Shown: positions 27,354 to 37,076 of the stretch, piece by piece | Layout: every line of letters starts with the position of its first letter | How positions within the stretch are numbered: the stretch's first letter is position 1 | Origin: Paracoccaceae bacterium | Lineage (GTDB): Bacteria; Pseudomonadota; Alphaproteobacteria; Rhodobacterales; Rhodobacteraceae | Assembly (NCBI GenBank): GCA_019454225.1 | Contig: CP075370.1 | Coordinates: 3,776,001-3,840,000, forward strand | DNA length: 64,000 bases | Reading direction: 5' to 3' | Notes under the pieces: generated by a model | The model's database searches: none | What the model saw: only the letters and a program-made list of their open reading frames with translations | What the model was told of the DNA's origin: nothing | Program-made: the position numbers and the translations under genes

Positions 27354-28223
27354 CTAGCGCCGCCCGTAGTACAGGCCCACCACATGCTCGGCCTCGGCAA
27401 AGAACAGCCAGCGCGCGGCAAACGCCCCCGCGACATGCAGCACGATCGCCACCGCCTGCCCCGGCCATCCCGGCACCACCAGCAGCACGACGGCGGGCGC
27501 CACCGCCGCCCCGCCCACAGCGATCACCCGCAGCCGCGCGGCATGGCGTCGCCCGACGACATGGATCATCTCGCGCATCAGATAGTTGCCGCCGGTATGC
27601 GGCTGCTCGAACACGTCGACCCGGCCGATGCCGCCCAGCCCGGTTGCCGTGCCCATGGTCTGCCCCGCCCGGCCAAAGGCCGCATCACCCTCGCGGAAGG
27701 CAAGAACCAGCAGCGCCGCCAGCGCGGCGCAAAGCGCCGGCGCCGAGGGCAGGCCCGCCAGGATCGACCCGCCCGTGGCCGCGAACCCCAGGAACAGCGC
27801 CGGCGTCACCGGATGGTGCCAGCGCGGCACCGCCCGGATCTGGGCATAGATCATCCCCGTCGCCACCACCGCCAGCACGCACAGCGCCGCGCCGATCCAG
27901 GCCCACCAGCCCGGCCAGCCAAAGCCCAGCCAGTCGGACAGCGCCACCGGCGCCAGCCAGGCCAGCGCGGACAGGCTGGCCCAGGCCTCGCGCGACAGCC
28001 AGGAACTGCGCCACTGGGTAAACGCCAGCAACGCCCGGCGCGGCTGGCCCAGATGGAAGGTCGAGGCGACAAGCCCGGCCACCGCCAGCCCGTAGCCCAG
28101 CCCCCAGGCCACAAAGGCGGTCGCGCCCGCGACGCGCGGCACACCCAGCCCCAGCAGCGCCAGAAAGCCGAAGCCCAGCCCCGACAGCACGGTGAACACG
28201 ATGACCGATGGTGCGGGGTGCAT
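27354..28223 (-). CDS. soeC: Sulfite dehydrogenase membrane anchor (DmsC family)
   Basis: A protein of 289 residues with eight or so membrane segments. STFHLGQPRRALLAFTQWRSSWLSRE is reflected in the short motifs FHLGQP and SSWLSRE, which are typical of DmsC-family anchors that pass electrons to or from quinone. Start at MHPAPSVIVF (28221-28223). Its start is one base past the soeB stop. Order and family make the set SoeABC rather than DMSO reductase (see soeA). The exact substrate rests on gene order and on the neighbouring TauE permease. Confidence 0.85.
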   Translation of the reverse strand: MHPAPSVIVFTVLSGLGFGFLALLGLGVPRVAGATAFVAWGLGYGLAVAGLVASTFHLGQPRRALLAFTQWRSSWLSREAWASLSALAWLAPVALSDWLGFGWPGWWAWIGAALCVLAVVATGMIYAQIRAVPRWHHPVTPALFLGFAATGGSILAGLPSAPALCAALAALLVLAFREGDAAFGRAGQTMGTATGLGGIGRVDVFEQPHTGGNYLMREMIHVVGRRHAARLRVIAVGGAAVAPAVVLLVVPGWPGQAVAIVLHVAGAFAARWLFFAEAEHVVGLYYGRR

Positions 28224-28224
28224 G

Positions 28225-28968
28225 TCAGAGACGCCCCAGCAACCGGTCGAGCCAGCCCGCGATTCCCGTCGCCTGCACATCCGGCAGCGGCGCCAGCGGC
28301 GGCGCCTGCATCGGCCGGTCCTTGGGGCGCGGCGGCAGGTAGCGGTTGACCGGCCGCGTGCCGAGGTCGGGCATCAGGCCGAATCCGCCGCGTTCGGCCA
28401 CCAGCCGCGACACCGCGCTGCCGGGGTCCGCCAGATCGCCGAAATGCCGCGCGCCGGTCGGGCAGGTGCGCACGCAGGCCGGGATGCGGTCGGCCTCGGG
28501 CAGGGTCTCGTCATGGATGCGGTCGGCGCAGAGCGTGCATTTCTTCATCACGCCATGGCCCGCGTCCAGTTCGCGCGCGCCATAGGGGCAGGCCCAGGCG
28601 CAAAGCCCGCAGCCGATGCAGGCATCCTCGTTCACCAGCACGATCCCGTCGTCGGCCCGCTTGTAGCTGGCCCCGGTCGGGCAGACCGTGACGCAGGGCG
28701 CATCCTCGCAATGCAGGCAGGACCGGGGCATGTTCACGATCTGCGCGGGTCCCTCGGGCGGGGTGATCTGATAGGAATGCACCCGGTTCAGGAAGGTGCC
28801 CGACGGGTCCGCGCCATAGGGGTCCTGATCCGAAAGACCGCCGCCGCCATCCGGCACCCGGTCGTTCCAGCCCTTGCAGGCGGTCACGCAGGCGTGGCAG
28901 CCCACGCAGGTGTCAAGGTCGATCACCAGGCCCAGCTTGCGCGGGGTGTCTGCGGGCAGACAGGTCAT
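28225..28968 (-). CDS. soeB: Sulfite dehydrogenase iron-sulfur subunit
   Basis: A protein of 247 residues with four cysteine groups for four [4Fe-4S] clusters: CVGCHACVTAC, CLHCEDAPCVTVCP, CIGCGLCAWACP, and CTLC with a later CVRTCP. No signal peptide, which agrees with a cytoplasm-facing enzyme such as SoeABC. It relays electrons from the molybdenum subunit to the membrane anchor. Its ATG overlaps the soeA stop by four bases. Confidence 0.88.
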   Translation of the reverse strand: MTCLPADTPRKLGLVIDLDTCVGCHACVTACKGWNDRVPDGGGGLSDQDPYGADPSGTFLNRVHSYQITPPEGPAQIVNMPRSCLHCEDAPCVTVCPTGASYKRADDGIVLVNEDACIGCGLCAWACPYGARELDAGHGVMKKCTLCADRIHDETLPEADRIPACVRTCPTGARHFGDLADPGSAVSRLVAERGGFGLMPDLGTRPVNRYLPPRPKDRPMQAPPLAPLPDVQATGIAGWLDRLLGRL

Positions 28969-31757
28969 GCGCCACCTCCGGCCCGTGCCGCCGCGATCGC
29001 GGCCGGGCTGTCCTGCCGACCGCCACCCGCAACCGGCACCGCCCGCTGCGCCGGAATGTCCGGCGCCCGCGGCGTGCCGGGCGCCACCCGCTCGACCCTT
29101 ACGCGCAGGTCGAACCAGGCCGCCTGCCCGGTCACCGGGTCGGAGTTCGCCCATCGCAGCCCGTCGCCCCGGGCCGGCAGCAGTTCGTGGATCAGGTGGT
29201 TCAGCAGGAATCCCCGTGTCGCCTCCGGCGCACCGGGCGAAAGCGCCCAGGCGCCCGCCCGCTTGCCGATGGCGTTCCAGGTCCAGACCGTGTTCTCGTT
29301 CAGCGCGGCCATGTGCGCGACCGGCACCACGATCTCGCCCGTGGCAGATGTGACGCGCGCCATGTCACCCTCGGCAAATCCCTGCGCCTGCCAGACCCTC
29401 GTCGGCAGATACAGCACGTTGTGACCGTGGATCTGGCGCAGCCAGGCGTTCTGCGACCCCCAGGAATGATACATCGCCATCGGCCGCTGCGTCAGCGCAT
29501 GCAGCGGATAGGCGGCATCCTCTCCGCCCGCCGGATACCACAGGGGCAGCGGGTCCATCGCGCGCTTCAGCTGCGGGCGCAGGTGGTCGGGCGGCTGGTG
29601 CCATCCCGTCCCCTCGGCGGCCATCTGGAACCGCCGCAGCGGATCGGACCAGAGGGTGATCAGGCAGGGTTGCGGGCTGTCGAAAATCGACATCTCCACA
29701 GCCCAGTCCTGATAGGCCATGTTCCACGGCTTGAAGAAACGCGCCCCTTCCGGCACATGCGCCTGGAAGAATCCGCCATTCTCGACATAGGCGGCGATCT
29801 GCCCGGGGTTCGGCGCCCCGCGTCCGGTGGCGCTGCCATCCGCGCCCCGGAACCCGATCAGCGGGCCGACACCGGGCCGCCGTTCATGGCGCTGCATGTA
29901 GTCCGCATAGTCGCGCCACACCGCGCCGCCCTGCACGTCGGTCATCCCCGGCAGGCCCAGCCGCACCCCCAGATCCAGCAGCACCGACTGGAACGCCCGC
30001 ACCCCGTGCGGCCCCGGCCGCTCGGGCTCCAGCACCGGCCAGCGGATCGCATCCGCCGCCGCATCAGGTTCCGAGATCGGGCGGTCCAGCATGCTGATGC
30101 AGTCGTGCCGTTCCAGATAGGTCGTGTCGGGCAGCACCAGATCGGCATAGGCCACCATCTCCGAGGCATAGGCATCCGCCACGATGATCCGCGGGATGCG
30201 GTATTCGCCGTCGTCACCCCGGTCGGTCAGCATCGCCATGACCTGCGCGGTGTTCATCGACGAATTCCACGCCATGTTGGCCATGTAGAGCATCAGCGTG
30301 TCGATCGGGTAGGGATCGCCCGCATGCGCGTTGGAAATCACCATGTGCATCAGGCCATGGGCGGAAAACGGGTTCTCCCAGGAAAACGCCTTGTCGATCC
30401 GCAGCGGCCGGCCCGCGGCATCGACGGCCAGCTGGTCCGGTCCACGCGGAAAACCCAGGTGCGGCCCCGCCAGCGGACGGCCCGGCACCGCCACGGCATG
30501 CGGCGTCGGATGCGCCTCCAGCGGCTTGGGATAGGGCGGCTCCATCCGCCAGGAACCCGGCGTCTCGACCGCGCCCAGCAGCGCCTGCAGCAGGTGGATC
30601 GCCCGCGCCGTCTGGAACCCGTTGGCATGCGCCGAGATGCCCCGCATCGCGTGGATCGCCACCGGACGCCCCACCATCCGCGGATGGGCATCGCCCCGGA
30701 AGTCCTGCCACGGCGTCTCGATCACCACCGGCATGTCAAAGGCCACGCGCGCCAGTTCCGCCGCCAGGGCCCGGATACGCGCCGCCGGGATCCCGCAGCG
30801 CGCCGCCACGGCCTCGGGCGCGTGGTCGGGCGTCAGGTAGCGTTCGGCCAGATGGGCGAACACCGTCCGGCACCCGTCCCAGACCGCGCCCAGATCGGGC
30901 TCCACCCCCGGCCCGTCCCAGGGGGCGGGCGCGCCGCTGCGCCGGTCGATCACGAAGGGCTGGCTTTCCGCGTTCTTCAGGATCAGCCCGTCCGGCCCCA
31001 CCAGATGCGGCGCATTGGTGAACCGCGCCAGAAACTCCAGGTCCACCTTGCCCGCCTCCAGCAGGCAATGCACCAGGGCCAGCACGAAAAGCCCGTCGGT
31101 GCCCGGCGTGATCGGATACCAGTCGTCGGCGACGGCATTGTATCCGGTGCGGATCGGGTTCACCCCCACCACCCGCACCCCGCGCGCCTTCAGCTTCCCG
31201 ATGCCGATCTTGATCGGGTTCGAATCGTGGTCCTCGGCCACCCCGAACAGCAGGAAGATCTCGGCCCGGTCCCAGTCGGGCGCCCCGAACTCCCAAAACG
31301 CCGAACCCACGGTCATGATCCCGGCCACCGCCATGTTGACCGAACAGAACCCGCCATGCGCCGCCCAGTTGGGCGTCCCGTATTGCTGCGCCCACCATCC
31401 GGTGAAGCTCTGGCTCTGGTCGCGGCCGGTGAAAAAGGCGAAGCGCTCGGGCGCCGTCTCGCGCAGCGGCCGCAGCCAGCCCGCCGCAAGCTCCAGCGCC
31501 TCGTCCCAGCCGATCTCCTCGAACTGCCCCGATCCGCGCGGCCCCACCCGCCGCAGCGGCGCGCGCAGCCGCGCGGGCGATGTCACCTGCATCAACCCCG
31601 CCGCACCCTTGGCGCACAGCACGCCCCGGTTCACCGGATGGTCGCGGTTGCCCTCGATATGGGTGACGCGGCCGCCCGACAGATGCACGTCGATCCCGCA
31701 GCGGCAGGCGCACATGTAGCAGGTGGTCTTGCGCACCTCCGATGGCTGGCCTGTCAC
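28965..31757 (-). CDS. soeA: Molybdopterin oxidoreductase, sulfite dehydrogenase catalytic subunit
   Basis: About 930 residues. The N-terminal [4Fe-4S] site is C13-x2-C16-x3-C20-x27-C48, followed by the molybdopterin guanine dinucleotide domains and a C-terminal Molydop_binding domain. There is no Tat signal, unlike DmsA, and this with the A-B-C order and the TauE/SafE gene upstream fits cytoplasmic SoeA, which oxidises sulfite to sulfate. Start at GTG 31755-31757 with GGGAGG five bases upstream; the GTG one codon earlier is an alternative. A tetrathionate or thiosulfate reductase-like role is a less likely option. Confidence 0.82.
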   Translation of the reverse strand: MTGQPSEVRKTTCYMCACRCGIDVHLSGGRVTHIEGNRDHPVNRGVLCAKGAAGLMQVTSPARLRAPLRRVGPRGSGQFEEIGWDEALELAAGWLRPLRETAPERFAFFTGRDQSQSFTGWWAQQYGTPNWAAHGGFCSVNMAVAGIMTVGSAFWEFGAPDWDRAEIFLLFGVAEDHDSNPIKIGIGKLKARGVRVVGVNPIRTGYNAVADDWYPITPGTDGLFVLALVHCLLEAGKVDLEFLARFTNAPHLVGPDGLILKNAESQPFVIDRRSGAPAPWDGPGVEPDLGAVWDGCRTVFAHLAERYLTPDHAPEAVAARCGIPAARIRALAAELARVAFDMPVVIETPWQDFRGDAHPRMVGRPVAIHAMRGISAHANGFQTARAIHLLQALLGAVETPGSWRMEPPYPKPLEAHPTPHAVAVPGRPLAGPHLGFPRGPDQLAVDAAGRPLRIDKAFSWENPFSAHGLMHMVISNAHAGDPYPIDTLMLYMANMAWNSSMNTAQVMAMLTDRGDDGEYRIPRIIVADAYASEMVAYADLVLPDTTYLERHDCISMLDRPISEPDAAADAIRWPVLEPERPGPHGVRAFQSVLLDLGVRLGLPGMTDVQGGAVWRDYADYMQRHERRPGVGPLIGFRGADGSATGRGAPNPGQIAAYVENGGFFQAHVPEGARFFKPWNMAYQDWAVEMSIFDSPQPCLITLWSDPLRRFQMAAEGTGWHQPPDHLRPQLKRAMDPLPLWYPAGGEDAAYPLHALTQRPMAMYHSWGSQNAWLRQIHGHNVLYLPTRVWQAQGFAEGDMARVTSATGEIVVPVAHMAALNENTVWTWNAIGKRAGAWALSPGAPEATRGFLLNHLIHELLPARGDGLRWANSDPVTGQAAWFDLRVRVERVAPGTPRAPDIPAQRAVPVAGGGRQDSPAAIAAARAGGGA

Positions 31758-31837
31758 CACGTCCTCCCGCAACGCCCGGTCGCGGCCACTCTGCCCCGCC
31801 GCGCGCCGACTGACCAGAGGGCGGAACCGCCCCGCCG

Positions 31838-32581
31838 TCAGATCGCCGACCGCGCCAGCCCCGCCACCGCCAGCACCGCAAGCAGCAGGATGGCGAACCG
31901 CCGGAACTCGGCGGGCGGGGTCGACAGGAACCGCCGCCCCCCGGCCCAAACCCCCAGGCTCATCGCCGGAAACAGCAGCAGCACCGCCCAGGCCGTGCCC
32001 ACGCCCACCATCCCGGCCTGTGCCATGACCGGCAGCGACCAGAGGTCGAGCGCCGTGAAATAGGCGATCAGCGTCGCGCGGAAGGTCGCCGCCGGCACGC
32101 CCTGCGCGGCGAACCAGGCCGCGACCGGCAGCCCCCCCACCGCGGCCCCGTTGGCCAGCCCCGACACCAGCCCCACCGCGACATGCGGCCCCATGCCGCC
32201 GGGCCGCACCCGCCAGCCCAGCGCCAGCAGCCCGCACATCGCCAGCACATAGACCGAAATCGCCGCCCGCGCCGCGTCGGTCCCCACCTGCGCCAGGGCC
32301 CAGACCGATACCGGAACGCCCAGCAGGCAGCCCGCGAACAGCCACCCGACGCGGCGCCAGTCCACATCCGCCCGGATGCCCCGCGCCTGCTGCACCGTCA
32401 GCGCCAGATCGGCCAGGATCACCACCGGCACCAGATGCAGCGGGTCGGTCACAAGCGCGCCGCCGGTCACCACCAGCGCCGCAAAGCCGAACCCCGAATA
32501 CCCCCGAACGAACCCCGCCCCCCCGCACACCGCCAGCAGCCACAGCGCGGCGGGCCAGGACAGATCGAACGGCAGTGTCAC
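31838..32581 (-). CDS. TauE/SafE family sulfite/sulfonate permease
   Basis: A protein of 247 residues with seven to eight membrane segments, starting with GTG at 32579-32581. [16 protein letters not shown] near the start and [15 protein letters not shown] in the middle, repeated in the second half, match the TauE/SafE family, which moves sulfite, sulfoacetate or related anions. It lies 80 bp upstream of soeA on the same strand; handling sulfite released from sulfonates would suit the neighbour. The tRNA-Ala gene is 38 bp upstream. Confidence 0.85.
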   Translation of the reverse strand: MTLPFDLSWPAALWLLAVCGGAGFVRGYSGFGFAALVVTGGALVTDPLHLVPVVILADLALTVQQARGIRADVDWRRVGWLFAGCLLGVPVSVWALAQVGTDAARAAISVYVLAMCGLLALGWRVRPGGMGPHVAVGLVSGLANGAAVGGLPVAAWFAAQGVPAATFRATLIAYFTALDLWSLPVMAQAGMVGVGTAWAVLLLFPAMSLGVWAGGRRFLSTPPAEFRRFAILLLAVLAVAGLARSAI

Positions 32582-32619
32582 GCGGGGTTCCGCATCATCT
32601 CAGCTTGTCCGGGAGGGTC

Positions 32620-32695
<76 letters not shown>

Positions 32696-32706
32696 ACTGG
32701 CGGCGG

Positions 32707-32735
32707 GGTTTGGCATCGGCGCGGGGCGAAGTCAA
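32707..32735 (-). promoter_or_regulatory. Predicted promoter of tRNA-Ala
   Basis: On the minus strand TTGACT (32730-32735), 17 bp, CAAACC (32707-32712). The -35 is near consensus; the -10 is weak. Spacing puts the transcript start a few bases before the mature tRNA. By eye only. Confidence 0.35.
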
Positions 32736-32788
32736 GCGGTCCCGCGCGGGAACCCGCCCGCCGGATGCCCGCCTTCGCACCCGGGCCG

Positions 32789-33241
32789 TCACCCCCGCGC
32801 CGGGGCCGCCGTGCGGCTGCGGGCGAAGGCCACGATCTCGGCCGCGGGCCGTGCCCCGGCCAGCCGCGCCACCTCGCGCCCGCCGTCATAAAGGATCAGC
32901 GCCGGGATGCCCCGGATGCCCGCCCGGGCGCCAACCTCGGGATGATCCTCGGTGTTCAGCTTCATCAGCCGGACACCGGGCGCCAGCGCGGCGGCAGCCC
33001 TGGCGAACTCGGGCGCCATCATGCGGCAGGGGCCGCACCAGGGCGCCCAATAGTCCACCAGCACCGGCAGACCGTCGCCCGCCACCACGCGGTCATGCGT
33101 GGCCGCATCCAGCGGGCGCACCTGCCCGTCGGCCAGCCCCGCCCCGCAGGCGCCGCATTTCGGCCCGCCCTCCAGCCGCGCCAGCGCCACCCGGTTGCCC
33201 TGCCCGCAGGCCGCGCAGGTCAGCCGCACCGTCCCGGTCAT
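32789..33241 (-). CDS. trxC: Thioredoxin 2 (TrxC)
   Basis: A protein of 150 residues. An N-terminal zinc ribbon (Cys9/Cys12 and Cys29/Cys32) precedes a thioredoxin domain with the active site WCGPC (Cys69, Cys72). TrxC is a cytoplasmic disulfide reductase often tied to oxidative stress. Start at [13 protein letters not shown], with GGAGGG just upstream; four codons upstream another ATG is open but less well placed. It is preceded by a short 11-bp tandem repeat region. Confidence 0.93.
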   Translation of the reverse strand: MTGTVRLTCAACGQGNRVALARLEGGPKCGACGAGLADGQVRPLDAATHDRVVAGDGLPVLVDYWAPWCGPCRMMAPEFARAAAALAPGVRLMKLNTEDHPEVGARAGIRGIPALILYDGGREVARLAGARPAAEIVAFARSRTAAPARG

Positions 33242-33308
33242 CTCGCCCTCCATCACATTCCCCGTCGCGAATGTGATGTGCGGCAGGGCCGGGTTCAAGG
33301 CCGCGGCG

Positions 33309-33346
33309 GCCAGACGCAGGCCAGACGCGCGCCAGACGCGCGCCAG
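33309..33346. repeat. 11-bp tandem repeat, about 3.5 units
   Basis: Consecutive units GCCAGACGCAG, GCCAGACGCGC, GCCAGACGCGC and a partial GCCAGAC fill much of the 140-bp gap between gcvP and trxC. No obvious function; likely slippage, possibly a leader element of trxC. Confidence 0.85.
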
Positions 33347-33381
33347 ACCGTCAACCTTGCGTTAACCCTGGAAAGCCAAGC

Positions 33382-36219
33382 CTATTCAGCGGCTTCCGCG
33401 TAACTTTCGACCGGCGGGCAGATACAGACCAGATTCCGGTCGCCATACACATTGTCCACCCGCCCCACCGGGGGCCAGTACTTGTCGACGCGGAAGGCCC
33501 CGGGCGGGAAGCAGCCCTGTTCGCGCGGATAGTCGCGCGTCCAGTCCGCCACCAGATCTTCGACCGTGTGGGGCGCATGCCGCAAGGGGCTGCGGTCGGC
33601 GGCGATCTCGCCCCGTTCGACGGCCGCGATCTCCTCGCGGATTGCCAGCAGCGCGGTGACGAACCGGTCGATCTCGGCCTTGGTCTCGCTCTCGGTGGGT
33701 TCCACCATCAGCGTCCCGGCCACCGGCCAGCTCATCGTCGGCGCATGGAATCCGTTGTCGATCAGGCGCTTGGCAATGTCGTCGACGGTCACGCCCGCCT
33801 CGGCAAAGGGCCGCGTGTCCAGGATGCACTCATGCGCCACCCGGCCCTTGTTGCCCATGAACAGGATCGGATAGGCCCCGCGCAGTCGCGCCGCGATGTA
33901 ATTCGCGTTCAGGATCGCGACACGCGTCGCCTGCGCCAGCCCCGGCCCCCCCATCATCAGGCAGTAGGCCCATGAAATCAGCAGGATAGAGGCCGATCCG
34001 AAGGGCGCGGCACTGACCGTTCCCTGGCCTCCGGTCTGCGGATGACCGGGCAGGAAGGGCGCCAGATGCGCCTTCACCCCGATCGGCCCCATCCCCGGCC
34101 CGCCCCCGCCATGCGGAATGGCAAAGGTCTTGTGCAGGTTCAGGTGGCTCACATCCGACCCGATCTCGCCCGGCTTCACCAACCCGACCAGGGCGTTCAT
34201 GTTCGCCCCGTCCAGATAGACCTGCCCGCCGTGATCATGGGTGATGCGGCATATCTCGCGGACCGTCTCCTCGAACACACCATGGGTGGACGGATAGGTG
34301 ATCATGCAGGCCGCCAGGTTGCCCCCGGCAGCCGCGGCCTTGGCGCGGAAATCCTCGACATCCACATCGCCGTTGGGCGCCGTCTTGACCACGACCACCT
34401 TCATCCCCGCCATCTGCGCCGAGGCGGGGTTGGTGCCATGGGCCGAGGTCGGGATCAGGCAGACGTCGCGGTGCCCCTCGCCCCGCCCCCGGTGATAGGC
34501 GGCAATCGTCAGAAGGCCCGCATATTCCCCCTGCGCACCCGAGTTCGGCTGCATCGAAAAGGCATCGTAGCCGGTGATCTCGCACAGCTTTTTTGCAAGA
34601 TCATCAATCGCTTCGTGGTATCCCGCCGCCTGGTCGGCCGGAACGAAGGGATGCAGCGACCCGAACTCGGGCCAGGTGATCGGCATCATTTCCGCCGCCG
34701 CGTTCAGCTTCATCGTGCAGGACCCCAGCGGGATCATCGCCCGGTCCAGGGCAAGGTCACGGTCCGACAGGCGCCGCATGTAGCGCATCATCTCGGATTC
34801 CGCCCGGTTCATGTGAAAGACCGGATGCGTCAGATAGCTGGTCTCGCGCAACATTGACTCGGGAAATCCGAGGGTTGCGCGGTGCGGCGGCACGCCCTCG
34901 ATGCCGAAGGCGCGCAGCACCCGCACCAGAACCGCCTCGTCGGTCGTCTCGTCCAGGCTGATCCCCACGCGATCCGTACCGATCTTGCGGAAGTTCAGGC
35001 CCTCCTGCCGGGCGGCGGCCAGGATGCCCGCCTGCCCCACCCCCACCTCGACCGTGATCGTGTCGAAGAACGCCTTGGGCGATACCTTGGCCCCCGCCGC
35101 CTTCAGCGCCCGGGCCAGCCGGTTGGTCAGGAAATGCACCCGCTCGGCGATCGCGCGCAGGCCCTTCGGACCGTGAAAAACCGCGTAGAAACTGGCCATT
35201 ACCGCCAGCAACGCCTGCGCGGTGCAGACATTCGACGTGGCCTTCTCGCGCCGGATGTGCTGTTCGCGGGTCTGCAGCGACAGCCGGTAGGCCTTGTTGC
35301 CGCGCGCGTCGATCGACACCCCGACGATCCGCCCCGGCATGGCGCGCTTGAGGTCGTCGCGGCAGGCCATGAAGGCGGCATGCGGCCCGCCATACCCCAT
35401 CGGCACGCCGAAGCGCTGCGACGATCCGATGGCGATGTCGGCGCCCATCGCCCCGGGTTCCTTGATCAGGCACAGCGCCAGAAGGTCGGTCGCGACGATG
35501 GCGATACCCTTGGCGGCATGGACCTTGGCGATCAGGGCGGTGAAGTCGGTGACATGGCCATAGCTGCCCGGATACTGGAAGATCGCGCCGAAGACCTTTG
35601 ACGGATCAAGGTTTCCGACCATGTCCTCGATGATCTCGATGCCCAGGGGCAGCGCGCGGGTGCGGATGACCTCGATAGTCTGGGGATGGCAGAACCGGTC
35701 GACGAAGAAGGCGCGCGCCTTCGATTTCGCGCTGCGCTCGGCCATGGTCATCGCCTCGGCCGCCGCCGTCGCCTCGTCCAGGAGCGAGGCATTGGCGACC
35801 GGCAGGCCGGTCAGATCGGCAACCATCGTCTGATAGTTCAGAAGCGCCTCGAGCCGCCCCTGCGCGATCTCGGGCTGATACGGGGTATAGGCCGTGTACC
35901 AGGCCGGATTCTCCAGGATGTTCCGCTGGATGGCAGGCGGGGTGACGGTGCCGTGGTAGCCCTGCCCGATCAGGCTGGTCATCACCCGGTTCCGCGCCGC
36001 CACCGCGCGCATCCGCGCCAGAAGCTCGTGCTCGGCCAGCGGCGCCCAGGACAGCGGCGTGGATTGCCGGATCGAGGCGGGCACCGTCTCGTCGATCAGC
36101 GCATCGAGGTCGGGCACGCCCACGGCATCCAGCATCGTCTCCATCTCGGCCGGCGAAGGGCCGATGTGGCGGCGGTTTGCAAAATCGTAGGGGTTGTAGT
36201 CGGTGGGGGTGAAGGTCAT
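33382..36219 (-). CDS. gcvP: Glycine dehydrogenase (decarboxylating), P protein
   Basis: A protein of 945 residues, the full single-chain P protein. It decarboxylates glycine with PLP and passes aminomethyl to the lipoyl arm of GcvH. The PLP lysine is Lys697 in [18 protein letters not shown]. The N-terminal half starts [15 protein letters not shown]. Start at [11 protein letters not shown]. It is the last gene of the riboswitch-controlled unit gcvT-gcvH-SRPBCC-gcvP, 19 bp after the SRPBCC gene. Confidence 0.97.
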   Translation of the reverse strand: MTFTPTDYNPYDFANRRHIGPSPAEMETMLDAVGVPDLDALIDETVPASIRQSTPLSWAPLAEHELLARMRAVAARNRVMTSLIGQGYHGTVTPPAIQRNILENPAWYTAYTPYQPEIAQGRLEALLNYQTMVADLTGLPVANASLLDEATAAAEAMTMAERSAKSKARAFFVDRFCHPQTIEVIRTRALPLGIEIIEDMVGNLDPSKVFGAIFQYPGSYGHVTDFTALIAKVHAAKGIAIVATDLLALCLIKEPGAMGADIAIGSSQRFGVPMGYGGPHAAFMACRDDLKRAMPGRIVGVSIDARGNKAYRLSLQTREQHIRREKATSNVCTAQALLAVMASFYAVFHGPKGLRAIAERVHFLTNRLARALKAAGAKVSPKAFFDTITVEVGVGQAGILAAARQEGLNFRKIGTDRVGISLDETTDEAVLVRVLRAFGIEGVPPHRATLGFPESMLRETSYLTHPVFHMNRAESEMMRYMRRLSDRDLALDRAMIPLGSCTMKLNAAAEMMPITWPEFGSLHPFVPADQAAGYHEAIDDLAKKLCEITGYDAFSMQPNSGAQGEYAGLLTIAAYHRGRGEGHRDVCLIPTSAHGTNPASAQMAGMKVVVVKTAPNGDVDVEDFRAKAAAAGGNLAACMITYPSTHGVFEETVREICRITHDHGGQVYLDGANMNALVGLVKPGEIGSDVSHLNLHKTFAIPHGGGGPGMGPIGVKAHLAPFLPGHPQTGGQGTVSAAPFGSASILLISWAYCLMMGGPGLAQATRVAILNANYIAARLRGAYPILFMGNKGRVAHECILDTRPFAEAGVTVDDIAKRLIDNGFHAPTMSWPVAGTLMVEPTESETKAEIDRFVTALLAIREEIAAVERGEIAADRSPLRHAPHTVEDLVADWTRDYPREQGCFPPGAFRVDKYWPPVGRVDNVYGDRNLVCICPPVESYAEAAE

Positions 36220-36238
36220 CGCGTCGGCTCCTTCGCGG

Positions 36239-36718
36239 TCATTCGACAAGCGCGGCCAGTTGGGCAAGGGACGATCCCATGCCCGCCGCATGATCCTGGG
36301 CGGAGATGCCGGGCGGCACGCCCGTGGCGACGATGCGCACCAGCGTGCCGCCGGGCCGGGGCTCGAATTGCCAGTCCATCCGCATCTCGCCCTGGAACTG
36401 CGGATCATCGCTTCGGAAACGGCTGACAAAGGCAAGGTGCGCGGGCGGATCGACCGTCACGAACTGCCCGGCCACCACATCGCTGGCACCGCCAGACTTG
36501 CCGCGCACGGCCGGGTCGTCATGCGTCAGCACGATGCGGAAGGGCCGGCCCGGGCGCGGATCGAACAGTTCGACCCGCCCCGACATGCCCCGCGGCGGCA
36601 GCCAGTGGACCAGCATCGCGGGATCGGTCCAGCACGAGAACAGCCGGTCCCGCGGCGCCGGGATCAGGCGTTCCGCAACATCGGTGCGCCCCCGGGCCGC
36701 TGGTCGGTCAGGCGACAT
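36239..36718 (-). CDS. SRPBCC/AHSA1-family protein
   Basis: A protein of 159 residues. [26 protein letters not shown] and the end pattern [14 protein letters not shown], seen in short pieces, match the AHSA1-like SRPBCC fold, which forms a hydrophobic ligand pocket; many members have no known ligand. It sits inside the gcv operon between gcvH and gcvP and overlaps the gcvH stop by 11 bp, so it should respond to glycine. That position is unusual. A role in glycine metabolism is inference only. Confidence 0.85.
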   Translation of the reverse strand: MSPDRPAARGRTDVAERLIPAPRDRLFSCWTDPAMLVHWLPPRGMSGRVELFDPRPGRPFRIVLTHDDPAVRGKSGGASDVVAGQFVTVDPPAHLAFVSRFRSDDPQFQGEMRMDWQFEPRPGGTLVRIVATGVPPGISAQDHAAGMGSSLAQLAALVE

Positions 36719-37067
36719 AGTCGGCGTACTCGTCCTCGTCCATCAGGTCGTCGAGCACCGACAGGTCCTCGACCGCCATCTTGAAGAACCAGGCCGCGCC
36801 CGTCGGATCGGCGTTCACCAGGCCCGGGTTGTCCACCAGCTTGGCGTTCACCTCGACGATCTCGCCATCGACCGGGGCCAGGATGTCCGACGCCGCCTTG
36901 ACGCTTTCGATCACGCAGACCTCGTCGCCCTCGGCCACCATCGTCTCGACTTCGGGCAGTTCCACGAAAACCACGTCACCCAGTTGCGTCGCGGCATGTT
37001 CGGTGATGCCCACCACCACAAGGTCGCCCTCGACCCGCAGCCATTCATGTTCCTTGGTATACTTCAT
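36708..37067 (-). CDS. gcvH: Glycine cleavage system H protein
   Basis: A protein of 119 residues. It carries the lipoyl arm that shuttles aminomethyl between P, T and L proteins. The lipoyl lysine is Lys57 in CVIESVKAASDI. Start MKYTKEHEWL is typical. It follows gcvT by nine bases and overlaps the SRPBCC gene by 11 bp. Confidence 0.97.
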   Translation of the reverse strand: MKYTKEHEWLRVEGDLVVVGITEHAATQLGDVVFVELPEVETMVAEGDEVCVIESVKAASDILAPVDGEIVEVNAKLVDNPGLVNADPTGAAWFFKMAVEDLSVLDDLMDEDEYADYVA

Positions 37068-37076
37068 GTCGCGTCC

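Noticed and set aside
28225-31757. DMSO reductase (dmsABC) as the identity of the molybdenum operon
   Set aside because: No Tat signal on the catalytic subunit and a TauE/SafE neighbour favour SoeABC, although only phylogeny can settle it.
29187-32063. A 958-codon plus-strand frame opposite soeA
   Set aside because: Antisense to a molybdopterin enzyme with intact motifs; no domain or ribosome site.
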